A DNA stretch of 64,000 nt from Bacteroidales bacterium. GTDB lineage: Bacteria > Bacteroidota > Bacteroidia > Bacteroidales > F082. The translations under genes and the position numbers were made by a program. The notes under the pieces are model-generated. The model had not been told where the DNA came from and made no database searches. It saw nothing but the letters and a program-made list of their open reading frames with translations. This document shows, in pieces, positions 43,370 through 51,443 of this stretch. The first letter of the stretch is position 1; each line of letters opens with the position of its first letter. The DNA is taken from contig JAKSMV010000005.1 in NCBI GenBank assembly GCA_024400425.1, positions 1 through 64,000 of the forward strand, in the 5' to 3' direction.

Positions 43370-43894
43370 TCAAAGAAGTCGCTCGAAATCGCGCTTGAGC
43401 ACGGCGATGGCTTGTTCCACCATAGGATTAGGCAATGCTACCAAAGCCTGTGCCAAAATGGCGACATCCTCTTCGTCGTTGAGTTGTTCGAAGGTCGAGT
43501 TGATTTGGTTGACGAGTTCTTCCTTGGCGTTTTGGACCGCATTCCATGTGGAGTTCGAAACATAAAGCTGTTGTGCGAGGTTGTGCTCAAACTCTTCCCT
43601 CACGTTTTGGAGCAGTTGCAGATGGAACGTACCCTTCTCGATGCCAGGAGCATATACGCGTTTCACTAATTGAGGCAGTTGTACGCGTTCCAGATAAAGC
43701 AGGAAACGCTCGTAGGCTTGCACCTTGAGCGGCATGATGATTTTTAGGGCTTGCAGTTTCAGTTCGATGGCCGGATTGCGCTGTTTTTCGGCCTCTTTCA
43801 TTTTCAGCAGCCTCATTAAGATAAAGGTGGCGGTGGCGGCAATAACTACGCCTAAGGCCAAAAGGATAATCAACCAGGAATTTGTCATTTTCAT
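43370..43894 (-). CDS. Single-pass membrane protein (DUF7935-like)
   Basis: A 174-residue protein with one N-terminal membrane helix (SWLIILLALGVVIAATATFILM) and a cytosolic helical domain ('LKIIMPLKVQAYERFLLYLERVQLPQLVKRVY...LLQNVREEFEHNLAQQLYVSNSTWNAVQNAKEE'). The pattern agrees with a conserved Bacteroidota family (DUF7935-like; recalled, not searched). ATG 43894 is preferred over an ATG five codons upstream. It sits upstream of lpxD on the same strand; no function is known. Confidence 0.78.
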   Translation of the reverse strand: MKMTNSWLIILLALGVVIAATATFILMRLLKMKEAEKQRNPAIELKLQALKIIMPLKVQAYERFLLYLERVQLPQLVKRVYAPGIEKGTFHLQLLQNVREEFEHNLAQQLYVSNSTWNAVQNAKEELVNQINSTFEQLNDEEDVAILAQALVALPNPMVEQAIAVLKRDFERLL

Positions 43895-43921
43895 TGAATT
43901 TGGGCGCAAATTTACAAAAAC

Positions 43922-45010
43922 TTACTGAACCAACGAATAACTTGTGCTTCTTCCTCCGCCTTCGTTCTTTTGGAGTATGCCTTTCTTTACCAAATCGTTG
44001 ATGTCGTTGAGTGCGGTGTCGGTTGAGCATTTCGTTATCTTTGCCCATTTGCTGGTGTTCAGATTACCAAAGAAACCATCATGAAGCATGTTGATAATCT
44101 TCTTCTGCCTGTCGTTGAAGCGCATCTCGCTGTGCGACTCCCAGAAACGAGCCTTTGCCATGACTGATTTTAACGTCATGTCGGTCGAATCGAGGGAAGA
44201 CTGTAGGCATTTCAGAAACCACAAAAGCCATTCTGTGATGTCGCCCGAACCTTTCTGTGTCATTTCCAACACCTTATAATATTGTTTCTTGTCGATTTGG
44301 ATTTGGTTCGACATGCTGTAGAACCTTCGCGCGTTGTTGTCAGAACGTGCCAAAAGCATCTCGGTCAAGGCACGGGCGATGCGCCCATTGCCATCGTCGA
44401 ATGGGTGTATGGTGACGAACCACAAATGCGCTACGGCGGCTTTCATGACTGGGTCGAGAGAATCGTCATGGTTGATCCAAGTCACGAAGCGTTTCATCTC
44501 GTCTGCAATCCGTTCAGGTTCTGGCGCTTGGTAATGGACTTGTTCGTGCCCCATCGGTCCCGATACCACTTGCATCTCGTGGCTACGATAGCGTCCCACG
44601 TCAATTTTATACAATCCGCTCATGCCTGAGGGAAAGAGCACATTGTGCCAACCGAAAAGTCGTTCATCGGTGAGTTCGGCATCGAAGTGTTGTGTGGCAT
44701 CGAGCATCATTTCAACAATGCCATCAATATATCTCGTTGAAGACGTGACGTTTGCCGTAGGAATGCCTAACCGCAAAGCTATCGACGACCTGACTTGCGA
44801 CAAGTTGAGATTTTCGCCTTCAATCTCTGACGACTTCACCACCTCTAAGGTTAGGTTCTCCAAAACGGCTTCGTCTTGTATTGAGAAACCGAGAGCTGAC
44901 AATTCGCCCAACAGCAACCCTTGCTTGGCTCTGACCGATGCCAAAGGGTTCATCACTGCTGCGGCATCGAATTGGAAATTCCACCATTCTTTTCTCTCGT
45001 GCAGATACAT
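43922..45010 (-). CDS. Fic family protein with N-terminal DUF4172 and C-terminal wHTH
   Basis: A 362-residue protein. The DUF4172-type start 'WNFQFDAAAVMNPLASVRAKQGLLLGELSALGF' is followed by the inhibitory helix 'SSEIEGENLNLSQVRSSIA'. The Fic core has the full motif HPFDDGNGRIAR (catalytic His, Asp/Asn and Arg). A winged-helix end ('MLHDGFFGNLNTSKWAKITKCSTDTALNDINDLVKKGIL') follows. Fic enzymes AMPylate proteins, here probably self-inhibited by the Glu of the inhibitory helix. The start at 45010 is set by the -7 box at 45027-45034. An inverted repeat overlaps its promoter. Confidence 0.94.
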   Translation of the reverse strand: MYLHERKEWWNFQFDAAAVMNPLASVRAKQGLLLGELSALGFSIQDEAVLENLTLEVVKSSEIEGENLNLSQVRSSIALRLGIPTANVTSSTRYIDGIVEMMLDATQHFDAELTDERLFGWHNVLFPSGMSGLYKIDVGRYRSHEMQVVSGPMGHEQVHYQAPEPERIADEMKRFVTWINHDDSLDPVMKAAVAHLWFVTIHPFDDGNGRIARALTEMLLARSDNNARRFYSMSNQIQIDKKQYYKVLEMTQKGSGDITEWLLWFLKCLQSSLDSTDMTLKSVMAKARFWESHSEMRFNDRQKKIINMLHDGFFGNLNTSKWAKITKCSTDTALNDINDLVKKGILQKNEGGGRSTSYSLVQ

Positions 45011-45026
45011 GACATGAAATTTTGCG

Positions 45027-45034
45027 CAAAAATA
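45027..45034 (-). promoter_or_regulatory. -7 box TATTTTTG for the Fic gene
   Basis: On the minus strand TATTTTTG ends 16 nt before ATG 45010 and excludes the longer frame start at 45037. Confidence 0.6.
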
Positions 45035-45040
45035 CATCTT

Positions 45041-45085
45041 TTCGGTGAAAATGGTTGTTATTCACCGAAATTTTTTCGGAGAATA
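45041..45085. promoter_or_regulatory. Putative operator: TTCGGTGAA / TTCACCGAA / TTCGGAGAA sites
   Basis: TTCGGTGAA (45041-45049) and TTCACCGAA (45061-45069) form a perfect 9-bp inverted repeat with centres 20 bp apart. A further pair, ATTCACCGAAA and TTTCGGAGAAT (about 45060-45085), forms a second palindrome with one mismatch. They cover the -33 region of the Fic promoter, as expected for a repressor site, possibly bound by the wHTH of the Fic protein itself (inference). Confidence 0.6.
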
Positions 45086-45127
45086 GACGTGGTAATCGCC
45101 GAATAAACTATTTTTCTCGGTTTTTAT

Positions 45128-45159
45128 TTTGTATTTTGAAAATCCGTTTCCTAAATTTG
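45128..45159 (+). promoter_or_regulatory. Promoter TTTG-N20-TAAATTTG for the LRR gene
   Basis: TTTG at 45128 and TAAATTTG at 45152-45159, with consensus spacing, 28 nt before the ATG at 45188. Confidence 0.75.
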
Positions 45160-45187
45160 CAGCGTAAAACTCTAAAACTTATATGCC

Positions 45188-46465
45188 ATGAGAAAACAAT
45201 TCTTTACCCTTATCTTCGCCGCCTTTTGCGGCATGAGTAGTGCATTTGCCTACGATTTTTCAGCAGTTTGCCCTACGGGACAGACTTTGTATTACAACAT
45301 TACGGATGCCGTAAATCATGAGGTGGAGATGACTTATCCAGGAGAGTCAAGTGCATACAGTTGGTCCGGTTATACAGAACCTATAGGTGAAATCGAACTA
45401 CCTTCAACTGTAGTGTTTGACGGCATCTTATATTCTTTGACATCAATTGGGGAATATGCTTTTTGGGATTGCAAGCAACTAATAGGTGACCTGATCATTC
45501 CAGATGGTGTTATTTCTATTGGTGAGTCAGCATTCTACGATTGTGGATTCACCGGATATTTAGTCATTGGCAATTCCGTTACCACAATTGATAAAGGTGC
45601 TTTTTACATGTGCTTCTGCTTAACGGGAGATTTAATCATCCCTAATTCTGTAATTTCGATTGGAGAAGATGCCTTTTATTCTTGCTCCAGCTTTTCGGGT
45701 GAGTTAATCATCCCTAATTCTGTAACCCAAATTGGAAGTTGTGCTTTTACAGGTTGCAGCGGATTATCAAGTTTAGTATTAGGGGAAAACATCACCACTA
45801 TAGAAGACGGAACATTTATTGGTTGTGATGGATTGACAAATATCAAAGTGAATCAAGATGTGCCACCAACTTGTGGCGAGGCTGTTTTTAGTGGCATTGA
45901 CACAACAATCCCAGTCTATGTTCCATGCGGTTCCAAACAAGCCTATCAAGCAGCTGAAGGATGGGGACAGTTCACCAATTTCAGGCAAATGCCTTATTAC
46001 GAGTTCACTGTCGAAGTGGCAGAACCGATGACTGGGACTGTTGACATCTTGCAGGAACCCGATTGCGAAACCGAAGGCATCGTATTGGCCGTTGCTGAAA
46101 ACGGCTTTGAATTTCAAAACTGGGAAACCGTTGAAGGCGTTTTCGTTTTTGACGAAAACCCATACACCTTCACCTTAACGGAAGACTTGCATCTTGTCGC
46201 CCGATTTTACAATAATGTCGGTGTCGATGACCATGAAATGGCAACGGTTTCCGTCTATCCAAATCCCACAACGGGTTTGTTCGTCGTGGAAGGCGAAGAC
46301 ATCGAGAAGGTTGAGGTTTATAACGCCATGGGGCAACTTGTCCTGACAAAAGCAGTTTCCGATGACAGAACAGAAATCGATTTGAGCAACGCCGCCAACG
46401 GAATGTATCTGCTGCGTGTGACGGGCAAAGAAGGGGTAGGAGAGAGAAATGTGGTGAAGAGATAA
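45188..46465 (+). CDS. BspA-type leucine-rich repeat protein with T9SS signal
   Basis: A 425-residue secreted protein. The signal peptide (FFTLIFAAFCGMSSAFA) is followed by four to five LRR_5-type repeats of about 23-24 residues with the core 'LIIPNSVISIGEDAFYSCSSFSG' (about residues 80-215). A small beta domain follows ('FTVEVAEPMTGTVDI', about 275-340), then a type A T9SS sorting domain ('SVYPNPTTGLFVVEGE', 'VEVYNAMGQLVLTK', 'NGMYLLRVTGKEGVGERNVVKR'). BspA-like proteins bind host or bacterial surface proteins in related species. It lies between two Fic genes; a functional tie is not shown. Confidence 0.92.
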   Translation: MRKQFFTLIFAAFCGMSSAFAYDFSAVCPTGQTLYYNITDAVNHEVEMTYPGESSAYSWSGYTEPIGEIELPSTVVFDGILYSLTSIGEYAFWDCKQLIGDLIIPDGVISIGESAFYDCGFTGYLVIGNSVTTIDKGAFYMCFCLTGDLIIPNSVISIGEDAFYSCSSFSGELIIPNSVTQIGSCAFTGCSGLSSLVLGENITTIEDGTFIGCDGLTNIKVNQDVPPTCGEAVFSGIDTTIPVYVPCGSKQAYQAAEGWGQFTNFRQMPYYEFTVEVAEPMTGTVDILQEPDCETEGIVLAVAENGFEFQNWETVEGVFVFDENPYTFTLTEDLHLVARFYNNVGVDDHEMATVSVYPNPTTGLFVVEGEDIEKVEVYNAMGQLVLTKAVSDDRTEIDLSNAANGMYLLRVTGKEGVGERNVVKR

Positions 46466-46471
46466 AAAGTG

Positions 46472-46479
46472 TATCTTTG
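46472..46479 (+). promoter_or_regulatory. -7 box TATCTTTG, 6 nt before a Fic gene ATG
   Basis: TATCTTTG at 46472-46479 overlaps a TTG that could be taken for a start codon at 46477. The ATG at 46486 follows 6 nt later, giving a nearly leaderless mRNA. Confidence 0.55.
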
Positions 46480-46485
46480 CACCCT

Positions 46486-47553
46486 ATGAAAAAGGAAGAT
46501 TTTGACGCGTATATCCGACAGGTTGAGCCGAGTTCAGCCGAAAGTGCCAAAGCATGGCAGATGGCAATAGGTCTGCAAAGTGTAGATGGGCTGCATCCTT
46601 CGGAGTATCTGCTGGAGACGGCCAGGAAGAACATCGAAGGTGACATTGCCATTGATGAGGTGCGACAGCTTCTAGACTCCTATTACAAGAAAAAGACGGT
46701 TCGAACAAAGGATGACGACGACAGCGAAGAAGCCGATAAGGTGGCGGCTAACATAAAGAAAATATTGAGCACCAATACGTTGGCTTTCAATGCAAATGGA
46801 TTTATTTCAGTCCATCGGCGTGTCTTTGAGGGCGTGTTCAAACATGCCGGGCAACTCCGCGATTACGACATAACAAAAAAGGAGTGGGTGCTTCGTGGAG
46901 GCACAGTGAATTACCTTAATTGGGAAGATTTGCGTCAGGCTCTTGACTACGATATTCGGCAGGAAAAAGAATTCAGCTACAAAGGTCTTTCCGATTTGGA
47001 AAAAATACGCCATATCAGCCAATTTGTTGCAGGACTTTGGCAAATTCACCCATTCGCCGAGGGCAATACGAGAACGACTGCGGTTTTTGCTATCCAATAT
47101 CTCCGCTCTTTAGGATTTGAAGTAGATAATACTCCATTTGCCGAGCACTCATGGTACTTCAGGAATGCCTTGGTGCGAGCCAATTACAAGGATGCACACA
47201 GAGGCATTGACTATACATTTGATTATCTTGAGCGCTTTTTCAGGAATCTGCTACTTGGCGAACATAATGAGTTGAAGAACAGGTATCTGCTGATTGATGC
47301 TCCAGAATTTGTTTCATTCACCGACGATAAACCGACGATAACCGACGATAATGCAACTGTAGCCGACGATAAACCGCAACTGATTCTAAAGTTGTTGGAG
47401 AATAAAGGCGAATGTAAGACTTCGGAGATTGCCGATTTCATTGGCTTGAAAACCACACAAACCAAGGCATACCTTCACGCATTGGTCAAGCAAGGGCAAA
47501 TTGTGCCACAAGGTGCCAACAGAAACAGGACATATCGCCTAAAAACAGAATAA
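46486..47553 (+). CDS. Fic family protein (HPFAEGNTR type)
   Basis: A 355-residue protein. The N-terminal segment contains an antitoxin-like helix ('ARKNIEGDIAIDEVRQLLDSYY') in the position of the inhibitory motif. The Fic core has 'HRRVFEGVFKHAGQLRDYDITKKEW' (flap) and HPFAEGNTRTTAVF, where Thr replaces the usual second Gly of GNGR; this variant is common in Bacteroidota Fic proteins. The C-terminus is a winged helix ('GECKTSEIADFIGLKTTQTKAYLHALVKQGQIV'). A linker is encoded by repeated CCGACGATAA units (47321-47372). Probably an AMP- or NMP-transferase with unknown target. Confidence 0.92.
   Translation: MKKEDFDAYIRQVEPSSAESAKAWQMAIGLQSVDGLHPSEYLLETARKNIEGDIAIDEVRQLLDSYYKKKTVRTKDDDDSEEADKVAANIKKILSTNTLAFNANGFISVHRRVFEGVFKHAGQLRDYDITKKEWVLRGGTVNYLNWEDLRQALDYDIRQEKEFSYKGLSDLEKIRHISQFVAGLWQIHPFAEGNTRTTAVFAIQYLRSLGFEVDNTPFAEHSWYFRNALVRANYKDAHRGIDYTFDYLERFFRNLLLGEHNELKNRYLLIDAPEFVSFTDDKPTITDDNATVADDKPQLILKLLENKGECKTSEIADFIGLKTTQTKAYLHALVKQGQIVPQGANRNRTYRLKTE
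47321..47372 (+). repeat. CCGACGATAA repeats in the Fic linker
   Basis: Four exact copies of CCGACGATAA start at 47321, 47332, 47342 and 47363. They encode the Asp-rich linker TDDKPTITDDNATVADDKP before the winged helix. Confidence 0.75.
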
Positions 47554-47908
47554 CGATGCACCAAAACCATCTTTCCCGTCTTAAAAAGTCATCCCTATCG
47601 AAAAAAGACCTACCTTTGCAAACGGGTTTAACACTGAACTCTGAACTTTGAGCTCTGAACCCTGAACCCTGAACTTTGAACTATTCCACCCTCTGAACTC
47701 AAATCAACCCCCACAGTCCAAATGTCCCCCAGTCCCCAAATCAATGCTTCGTCTCCGCTCAGCATCCCACAAAGTCCCTAAGTCACAAAGTCCTCAAGTC
47801 ACAAAGTCCCCAAGTCACAAAGTCTAAATGTCCCTAAGTCCCCTTGTCCCTCCATTCCAAACGTCAATCAAACAAAATCAACAATAAACAAATCAACAAT
47901 ATCACATC
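47554..47908. repeat. 355-bp intergenic region with simple tandem repeats
   Basis: No gene. About 47630-47690 consists of degenerate CTGAACTTTGA/CTGAACCC units. At 47768-47831 are four 16-bp units of consensus CACAAAGTCCYYAAGT (the fourth diverged). Further 'AAGTCCC/ATGTCCC' units surround them. The A-rich leader before the aminotransferase (47866-47908) has AACAATAAACAAATCAACAA. No TAnnTTTG box next to the ATG is clear; TACCTTTG at about 47611-47618 is a candidate promoter. Confidence 0.7.
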
Positions 47909-49117
47909 ATGAGCGAAATCATTTTATCGAACAGAGTACTCAACATGGCTGAATCTGCAACATTGGCCATGACCAACAAGAGCCGCGAACTCAAGGCTCA
48001 AGGTATTGACGTCATCAGCCTCAGCATCGGCGAACCCGACTTCAACACCCCTGAAGCCGCCAAGCAAGCCGGCATCGACGCCATCCAAAACAACGACACT
48101 CACTATCCACCCGTTCCTGGCACTCCTGCACTGCGCAAGGCCGTGGCAGCCAAACTCAAGAGAGACAACGGATTGGATTATAAAGACACCGATATCATCA
48201 TCAGCAACGGCGCCAAGCAAGCCATCACCAACACCTTCTTGGCTATCCTTAACGAAGGCGACGAGGTCATCATCCCCGCTCCGTTCTGGGTGTCATATCC
48301 CGAAATGGTGAAGCTCGGCGGCGGCGTCCCTGTCATCATCAAGACCGACATCGAACACGACTTCAAGATTACGGCCGAACAACTCGAAGCCGCTATTACT
48401 CCTAAGACCAAGGCTTTCATCATCAACACGCCTTGCAACCCTTCGGGCTCGGTGTTCACCAAGGCCGACCTCACCGCTATCGCTGAGGTGCTGCGCAAGT
48501 ATCCTAACATCATCGTCATCTCCGACGAGATTTACGAATACATTCAATACGAACACAAGCACGAAAGCATGGGTCAGTTCGAATTCCTGAAAGACCGCCT
48601 CGTGCTCGTCAACGGCGTCGCCAAAGGCTATGCTATGACAGGTTGGCGTATCGGCTACATCGCTGCTCCACAAGCTATTGTGAAGGCTACCAACAAGATT
48701 CAAGGCCAATACACTTCGGGCATCTGCACCATCGCACAAGCTGCTGCCCTGAAAGCCATGGAACTCAGCCCTGAAAATTCACCTGAAATCCAAGCCATGC
48801 TGAAAGCCTTCCGCAGCCGTCGCGACATGCTCCACGACATGCTGAACGAAATCCCAGGCGTGAAGTGCAACATGCCTTCGGGCGCCTTCTATGTGTTCCC
48901 AGAAGTGAAGTCGTACTACGGAAAGACCGATGGCGAGACCACCATCACCGGCAGCGACGACCTCTGCATGTATCTGCTCTACAATGCCCATGTGGCTTGC
49001 GTGGCTGGTAAGGCCTTTGGTAACGACGACTGCATCCGTCTGTCGTATGCCACTTCCGAAGACAAGCTCATCGAAGCCGTCAAGCGTATCAAGGCCGCCT
49101 TGGCCAAACTGCATTGA
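47909..49117 (+). CDS. Class I/II PLP-dependent aminotransferase (AspB-like)
   Basis: A 402-residue PLP enzyme of fold type I, subgroup I-gamma like aspartate aminotransferase. 'ISLSIGEPDFNTP', 'HYPPVPGTPALRKAVAAKLK' and 'NTPCNPSGSVF' line the cofactor site; 'VISDEIYEYI' holds the Asp/Tyr ligands. The PLP lysine lies in 'NGVAKGYAMTGWRIGY', followed by the conserved Arg near the C-terminus ('CIRLSYATSE'). Expected reaction: transfer of the amino group between aspartate and 2-oxoglutarate or related acids; exact substrate preference cannot be read. It ends in a strong terminator. Confidence 0.95.
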   Translation: MSEIILSNRVLNMAESATLAMTNKSRELKAQGIDVISLSIGEPDFNTPEAAKQAGIDAIQNNDTHYPPVPGTPALRKAVAAKLKRDNGLDYKDTDIIISNGAKQAITNTFLAILNEGDEVIIPAPFWVSYPEMVKLGGGVPVIIKTDIEHDFKITAEQLEAAITPKTKAFIINTPCNPSGSVFTKADLTAIAEVLRKYPNIIVISDEIYEYIQYEHKHESMGQFEFLKDRLVLVNGVAKGYAMTGWRIGYIAAPQAIVKATNKIQGQYTSGICTIAQAAALKAMELSPENSPEIQAMLKAFRSRRDMLHDMLNEIPGVKCNMPSGAFYVFPEVKSYYGKTDGETTITGSDDLCMYLLYNAHVACVAGKAFGNDDCIRLSYATSEDKLIEAVKRIKAALAKLH

Positions 49118-49130
49118 TTGAGAATAGATT

Positions 49131-49170
49131 AAGCCATAAGTTATTGCTGCGCCAATAACTTATGGCTTTT
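49131..49170 (+). terminator. Terminator with 16-bp stem
   Basis: AAGCCATAAGTTATTG (49131-49146) pairs perfectly with CAATAACTTATGGCTT (49153-49168) around CTGCGC; TT and a T-rich tract follow. It is followed by a leader of degenerate CCACTTTC/CCACTTCTC units (about 49183-49226) ahead of the DUF4254 gene. Confidence 0.85.
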
Positions 49171-49230
49171 ATCTTTAATCTATCCACTTCCCACTTTCCA
49201 CTTCTCACTTTCCAACTTTCCACTTAAAAG

Positions 49231-49839
49231 ATGACTTTCACCGAATTAGCCAACCATATCTTCAACGAGGCCATTGCCGATTACCACAAGACCGACACCG
49301 TAGATACGCCCATCTGCAATCCCTATCCGGCCCAGAGCATCGAGGCGTGCCTTTATCTCAAGAACTGGATCGACACCGTGCAGTGGCATCTGGAAGACAT
49401 CATCCGCGACCCTAACATCAATCCCGTGGAAGCCTTGGCCCTCAAACGCCGCATCGACCGCTCCAACCAAGACCGCACCGACCTTGTGGAACGCATCGAC
49501 AGCTATTTCTGGGACAAATACCACAATTTGAATCACGACGACGATGCGGCCATCAATACCGAAAGCCCTGCGTGGGCGGTGGATAGGCTCTCCATCCTGC
49601 AACTCAAGATCTATCACATGCAAGTCGAGGTTGACCGCACGGATGTCAGTGCTGAGCATAAGGCACAATGTCAGGCAAAACTCAACGTGCTGACCGAACA
49701 GGATGCTGACCTCGCCGCTGCCATCGACCAGCTGCTTGCCGACTATGAGGCGGGCCGCAAGGTGATGAAGGTGTATAAGCAGATGAAGATGTATAACGAC
49801 CCTAACCTTAACCCCGTGCTTTACGGACAGAAGTCTTGA
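49231..49839 (+). CDS. DUF4254 protein
   Basis: A 202-residue soluble, mostly helical protein matching the DUF4254 family: 'HIFNEAIADYHKTD', 'QWHLEDIIRDPNINPVEALALKRRIDRSNQDRTDLVERID', 'ESPAWAVDRLSILQLKIYHMQVE'. In Bacteroidota DUF4254 genes regularly precede a glycosyltransferase 9 gene, as here, where the two overlap by 4 nt. The 'NQDRTDLVE...SIGS/SPAWAVDRLS' helices suggest a binding scaffold rather than a known enzyme. A link to lipopolysaccharide core assembly is inferred from the neighbour. Confidence 0.9.
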   Translation: MTFTELANHIFNEAIADYHKTDTVDTPICNPYPAQSIEACLYLKNWIDTVQWHLEDIIRDPNINPVEALALKRRIDRSNQDRTDLVERIDSYFWDKYHNLNHDDDAAINTESPAWAVDRLSILQLKIYHMQVEVDRTDVSAEHKAQCQAKLNVLTEQDADLAAAIDQLLADYEAGRKVMKVYKQMKMYNDPNLNPVLYGQKS

Positions 49840-50846
49840 AGAAGTTACTCGTCATAAGGTTCTCGGCTTTGGGCGATGTGGCCATGACTGTGCCCGTCGT
49901 CCACGATTTGGCTGTGCAATATCCTGATTTGGACATCACTGTGCTCAGTCGCGAGATGTGCGAGCCGATGTTTGTCTTGCTTCCCGACAATGTGCATTTC
50001 ATTGCTGCCGATTTGAATGGTCGGCACAAAGGCATCGGCGGATTGAATCGCCTTTTGCGCGAAATACAGTATAAGGATTTCGATTACATTGCTGATTTTC
50101 ACGATGTCTTGCGCTCGCAATGGCTGCGTTTCCACTTCGCCTTGGCAGGAAAGAAAGTTGCGCATATCGATAAAGGCCGCAAAGGCAAGAAAAGACTTAC
50201 CCGACAGAAAAACAAGATTCTGGCCCAACAAGCCACTTCGTTTGAGCGTTATGCCAAGGTGCTGGAAAGATTGGGATTCCCAGTGAAAGTTGATTTCAAA
50301 GGCCTTGATTATCGCCGTTTCGAAGAGGTTCCCCATAAGCCAGGCGAGCATTGGGTGGGCATTGCGCCTTTCGCCAAGCACGAAGCCAAGGCTTATCCTT
50401 TGGAGATGATGGAAGAGGTGGTTGAAATGTTGTCGAAGAAAGTGAATGTGCTTCTTTTCGGCGGTGGATTCGAAGAGAAACAAGTGCTTTCCGACATGTG
50501 TTATAGGCACGAAAACACTTATATCGCCCACAGCGAGTTCGACTTGGCGGGCGAGATTGCCATGATGCAGCAACTGGATGTCATGCTCACCATGGACTCG
50601 GCCAATATGCATTTGGCATCGCTTGTCGGCACGCCCGTGGTCTCCGTTTGGGGCGGCACGCATCCTTACGCGGGTTTCTTGGGCTGGCACCAAAAAGACA
50701 CTGATTGTGTGCAACTTGACATGCCATGCCGCCCATGTTCGGTGTATGGCAACAAGCCTTGCCTTCGTGGCGACTATGCCTGCATGAGAGGCATCACGCC
50801 AGAAATGATTGTGAAAAAGGTGAGCGAGTATTTCGAGCAGGTTTGA
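49836..50846 (+). CDS. Glycosyltransferase family 9 (heptosyltransferase-like), TTG start
   Basis: A 336-residue GT9 protein. The start is TTG 49836, overlapping the DUF4254 stop (TTGA). 'KKLLVIRFSALGDVAMTVPVVHDLA' is the GT9 N-terminal acceptor-side motif. The C-terminal donor domain has 'VLLFGGGFEEKQVL', 'FDLAGEIAMMQQLDVMLTMDSANMHLASLVGTPVVSVWGGTHPYAGFLGW' with the conserved D-S-x-x-x-H, and a terminal Cys-rich 'MPCRPCSVYGNKPCLRGDYACM'. It probably adds a heptose or similar sugar to lipopolysaccharide core at the inner membrane. Donor unknown. Confidence 0.93.
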   Translation: MKKLLVIRFSALGDVAMTVPVVHDLAVQYPDLDITVLSREMCEPMFVLLPDNVHFIAADLNGRHKGIGGLNRLLREIQYKDFDYIADFHDVLRSQWLRFHFALAGKKVAHIDKGRKGKKRLTRQKNKILAQQATSFERYAKVLERLGFPVKVDFKGLDYRRFEEVPHKPGEHWVGIAPFAKHEAKAYPLEMMEEVVEMLSKKVNVLLFGGGFEEKQVLSDMCYRHENTYIAHSEFDLAGEIAMMQQLDVMLTMDSANMHLASLVGTPVVSVWGGTHPYAGFLGWHQKDTDCVQLDMPCRPCSVYGNKPCLRGDYACMRGITPEMIVKKVSEYFEQV

Positions 50847-50960
50847 AACAAAACCTGCAAAACTTTCAAAACCACATTTGTCTTTTACGTTCGCGACGAT
50901 GCGAAGCGGCTGCCCGACTTTGTGAAAGAGGGATTTTAACCTCAAATTTAACGAATTGGG

Positions 50961-51443
50961 CTAATAGGCTCTGCCTACCACCACGTGCTTCACGTACATT
51001 CCGTTTTCGGCAAACACCTGCACCATGTAGATGCCTGCGGCTAGGCTGCTGGTGTTGAGCATAACATTGTTGCCGTTGTATGATGGTGCGGCGGCCACCT
51101 GCTGACCCAGCAAGTCGTAGAGACGCACCTGCCTGATGCCTTTGCCTGACACGGTGAATATGCCTTGTGTGGGGTTAGGGTAGATGGAAGGGGTCAAGAC
51201 ATTATCATCTACGCCTCCATGCCCTTTTGCATCTAACATGACGTATTGGCCCGATTGAGGAGCGGCCTCAAAGCCTGGAACAAGTTCGATGTAGGATGAA
51301 GCGTGATACTCGTGGCTTTCAGCCGACGGGATGGCAGCATCCAACTCGAAGTTTTCGGCTTCATGGATGATTTGCGCCTTCGCCACGATGACAGCCATCA
51401 ATAGGCAAATTGTAATGAGACTTCGTTTCATAAGGCTTTTCAT
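50961..51443 (-). CDS. Short T9SS-sorted protein, last gene of operon
   Basis: A 160-residue protein with a signal peptide (SLITICLLMAVIVAKAQ) and about 60 residues of mature sequence before a full type A T9SS sorting domain ('SIYPNPTQGIFTVSGKGIRQVRLYDLLGQQVAAAP', 'LAAGIYMVQVFAENGMYVKHVVVG'). Its start overlaps the stop of the upstream gene by 4 nt; an in-frame ATG at 51431 is an alternative. The mature N-terminal part is too short to classify. The 114-bp gap to the convergent GT9 gene holds a fragment of a dispersed repeat (CGTTCGCGACGATGCGAAGC). Confidence 0.85.
   Translation of the reverse strand: MKSLMKRSLITICLLMAVIVAKAQIIHEAENFELDAAIPSAESHEYHASSYIELVPGFEAAPQSGQYVMLDAKGHGGVDDNVLTPSIYPNPTQGIFTVSGKGIRQVRLYDLLGQQVAAAPSYNGNNVMLNTSSLAAGIYMVQVFAENGMYVKHVVVGRAY

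Noticed and set aside
46477..46485. TTG start for the second Fic gene
   Set aside because: The TTG is part of the -7 box TATCTTTG; the ATG at 46486 fits better.
49845..50945. 366-residue antisense frame over the GT9 gene
   Set aside because: The GT9 gene has clear family motifs; the antisense product does not.
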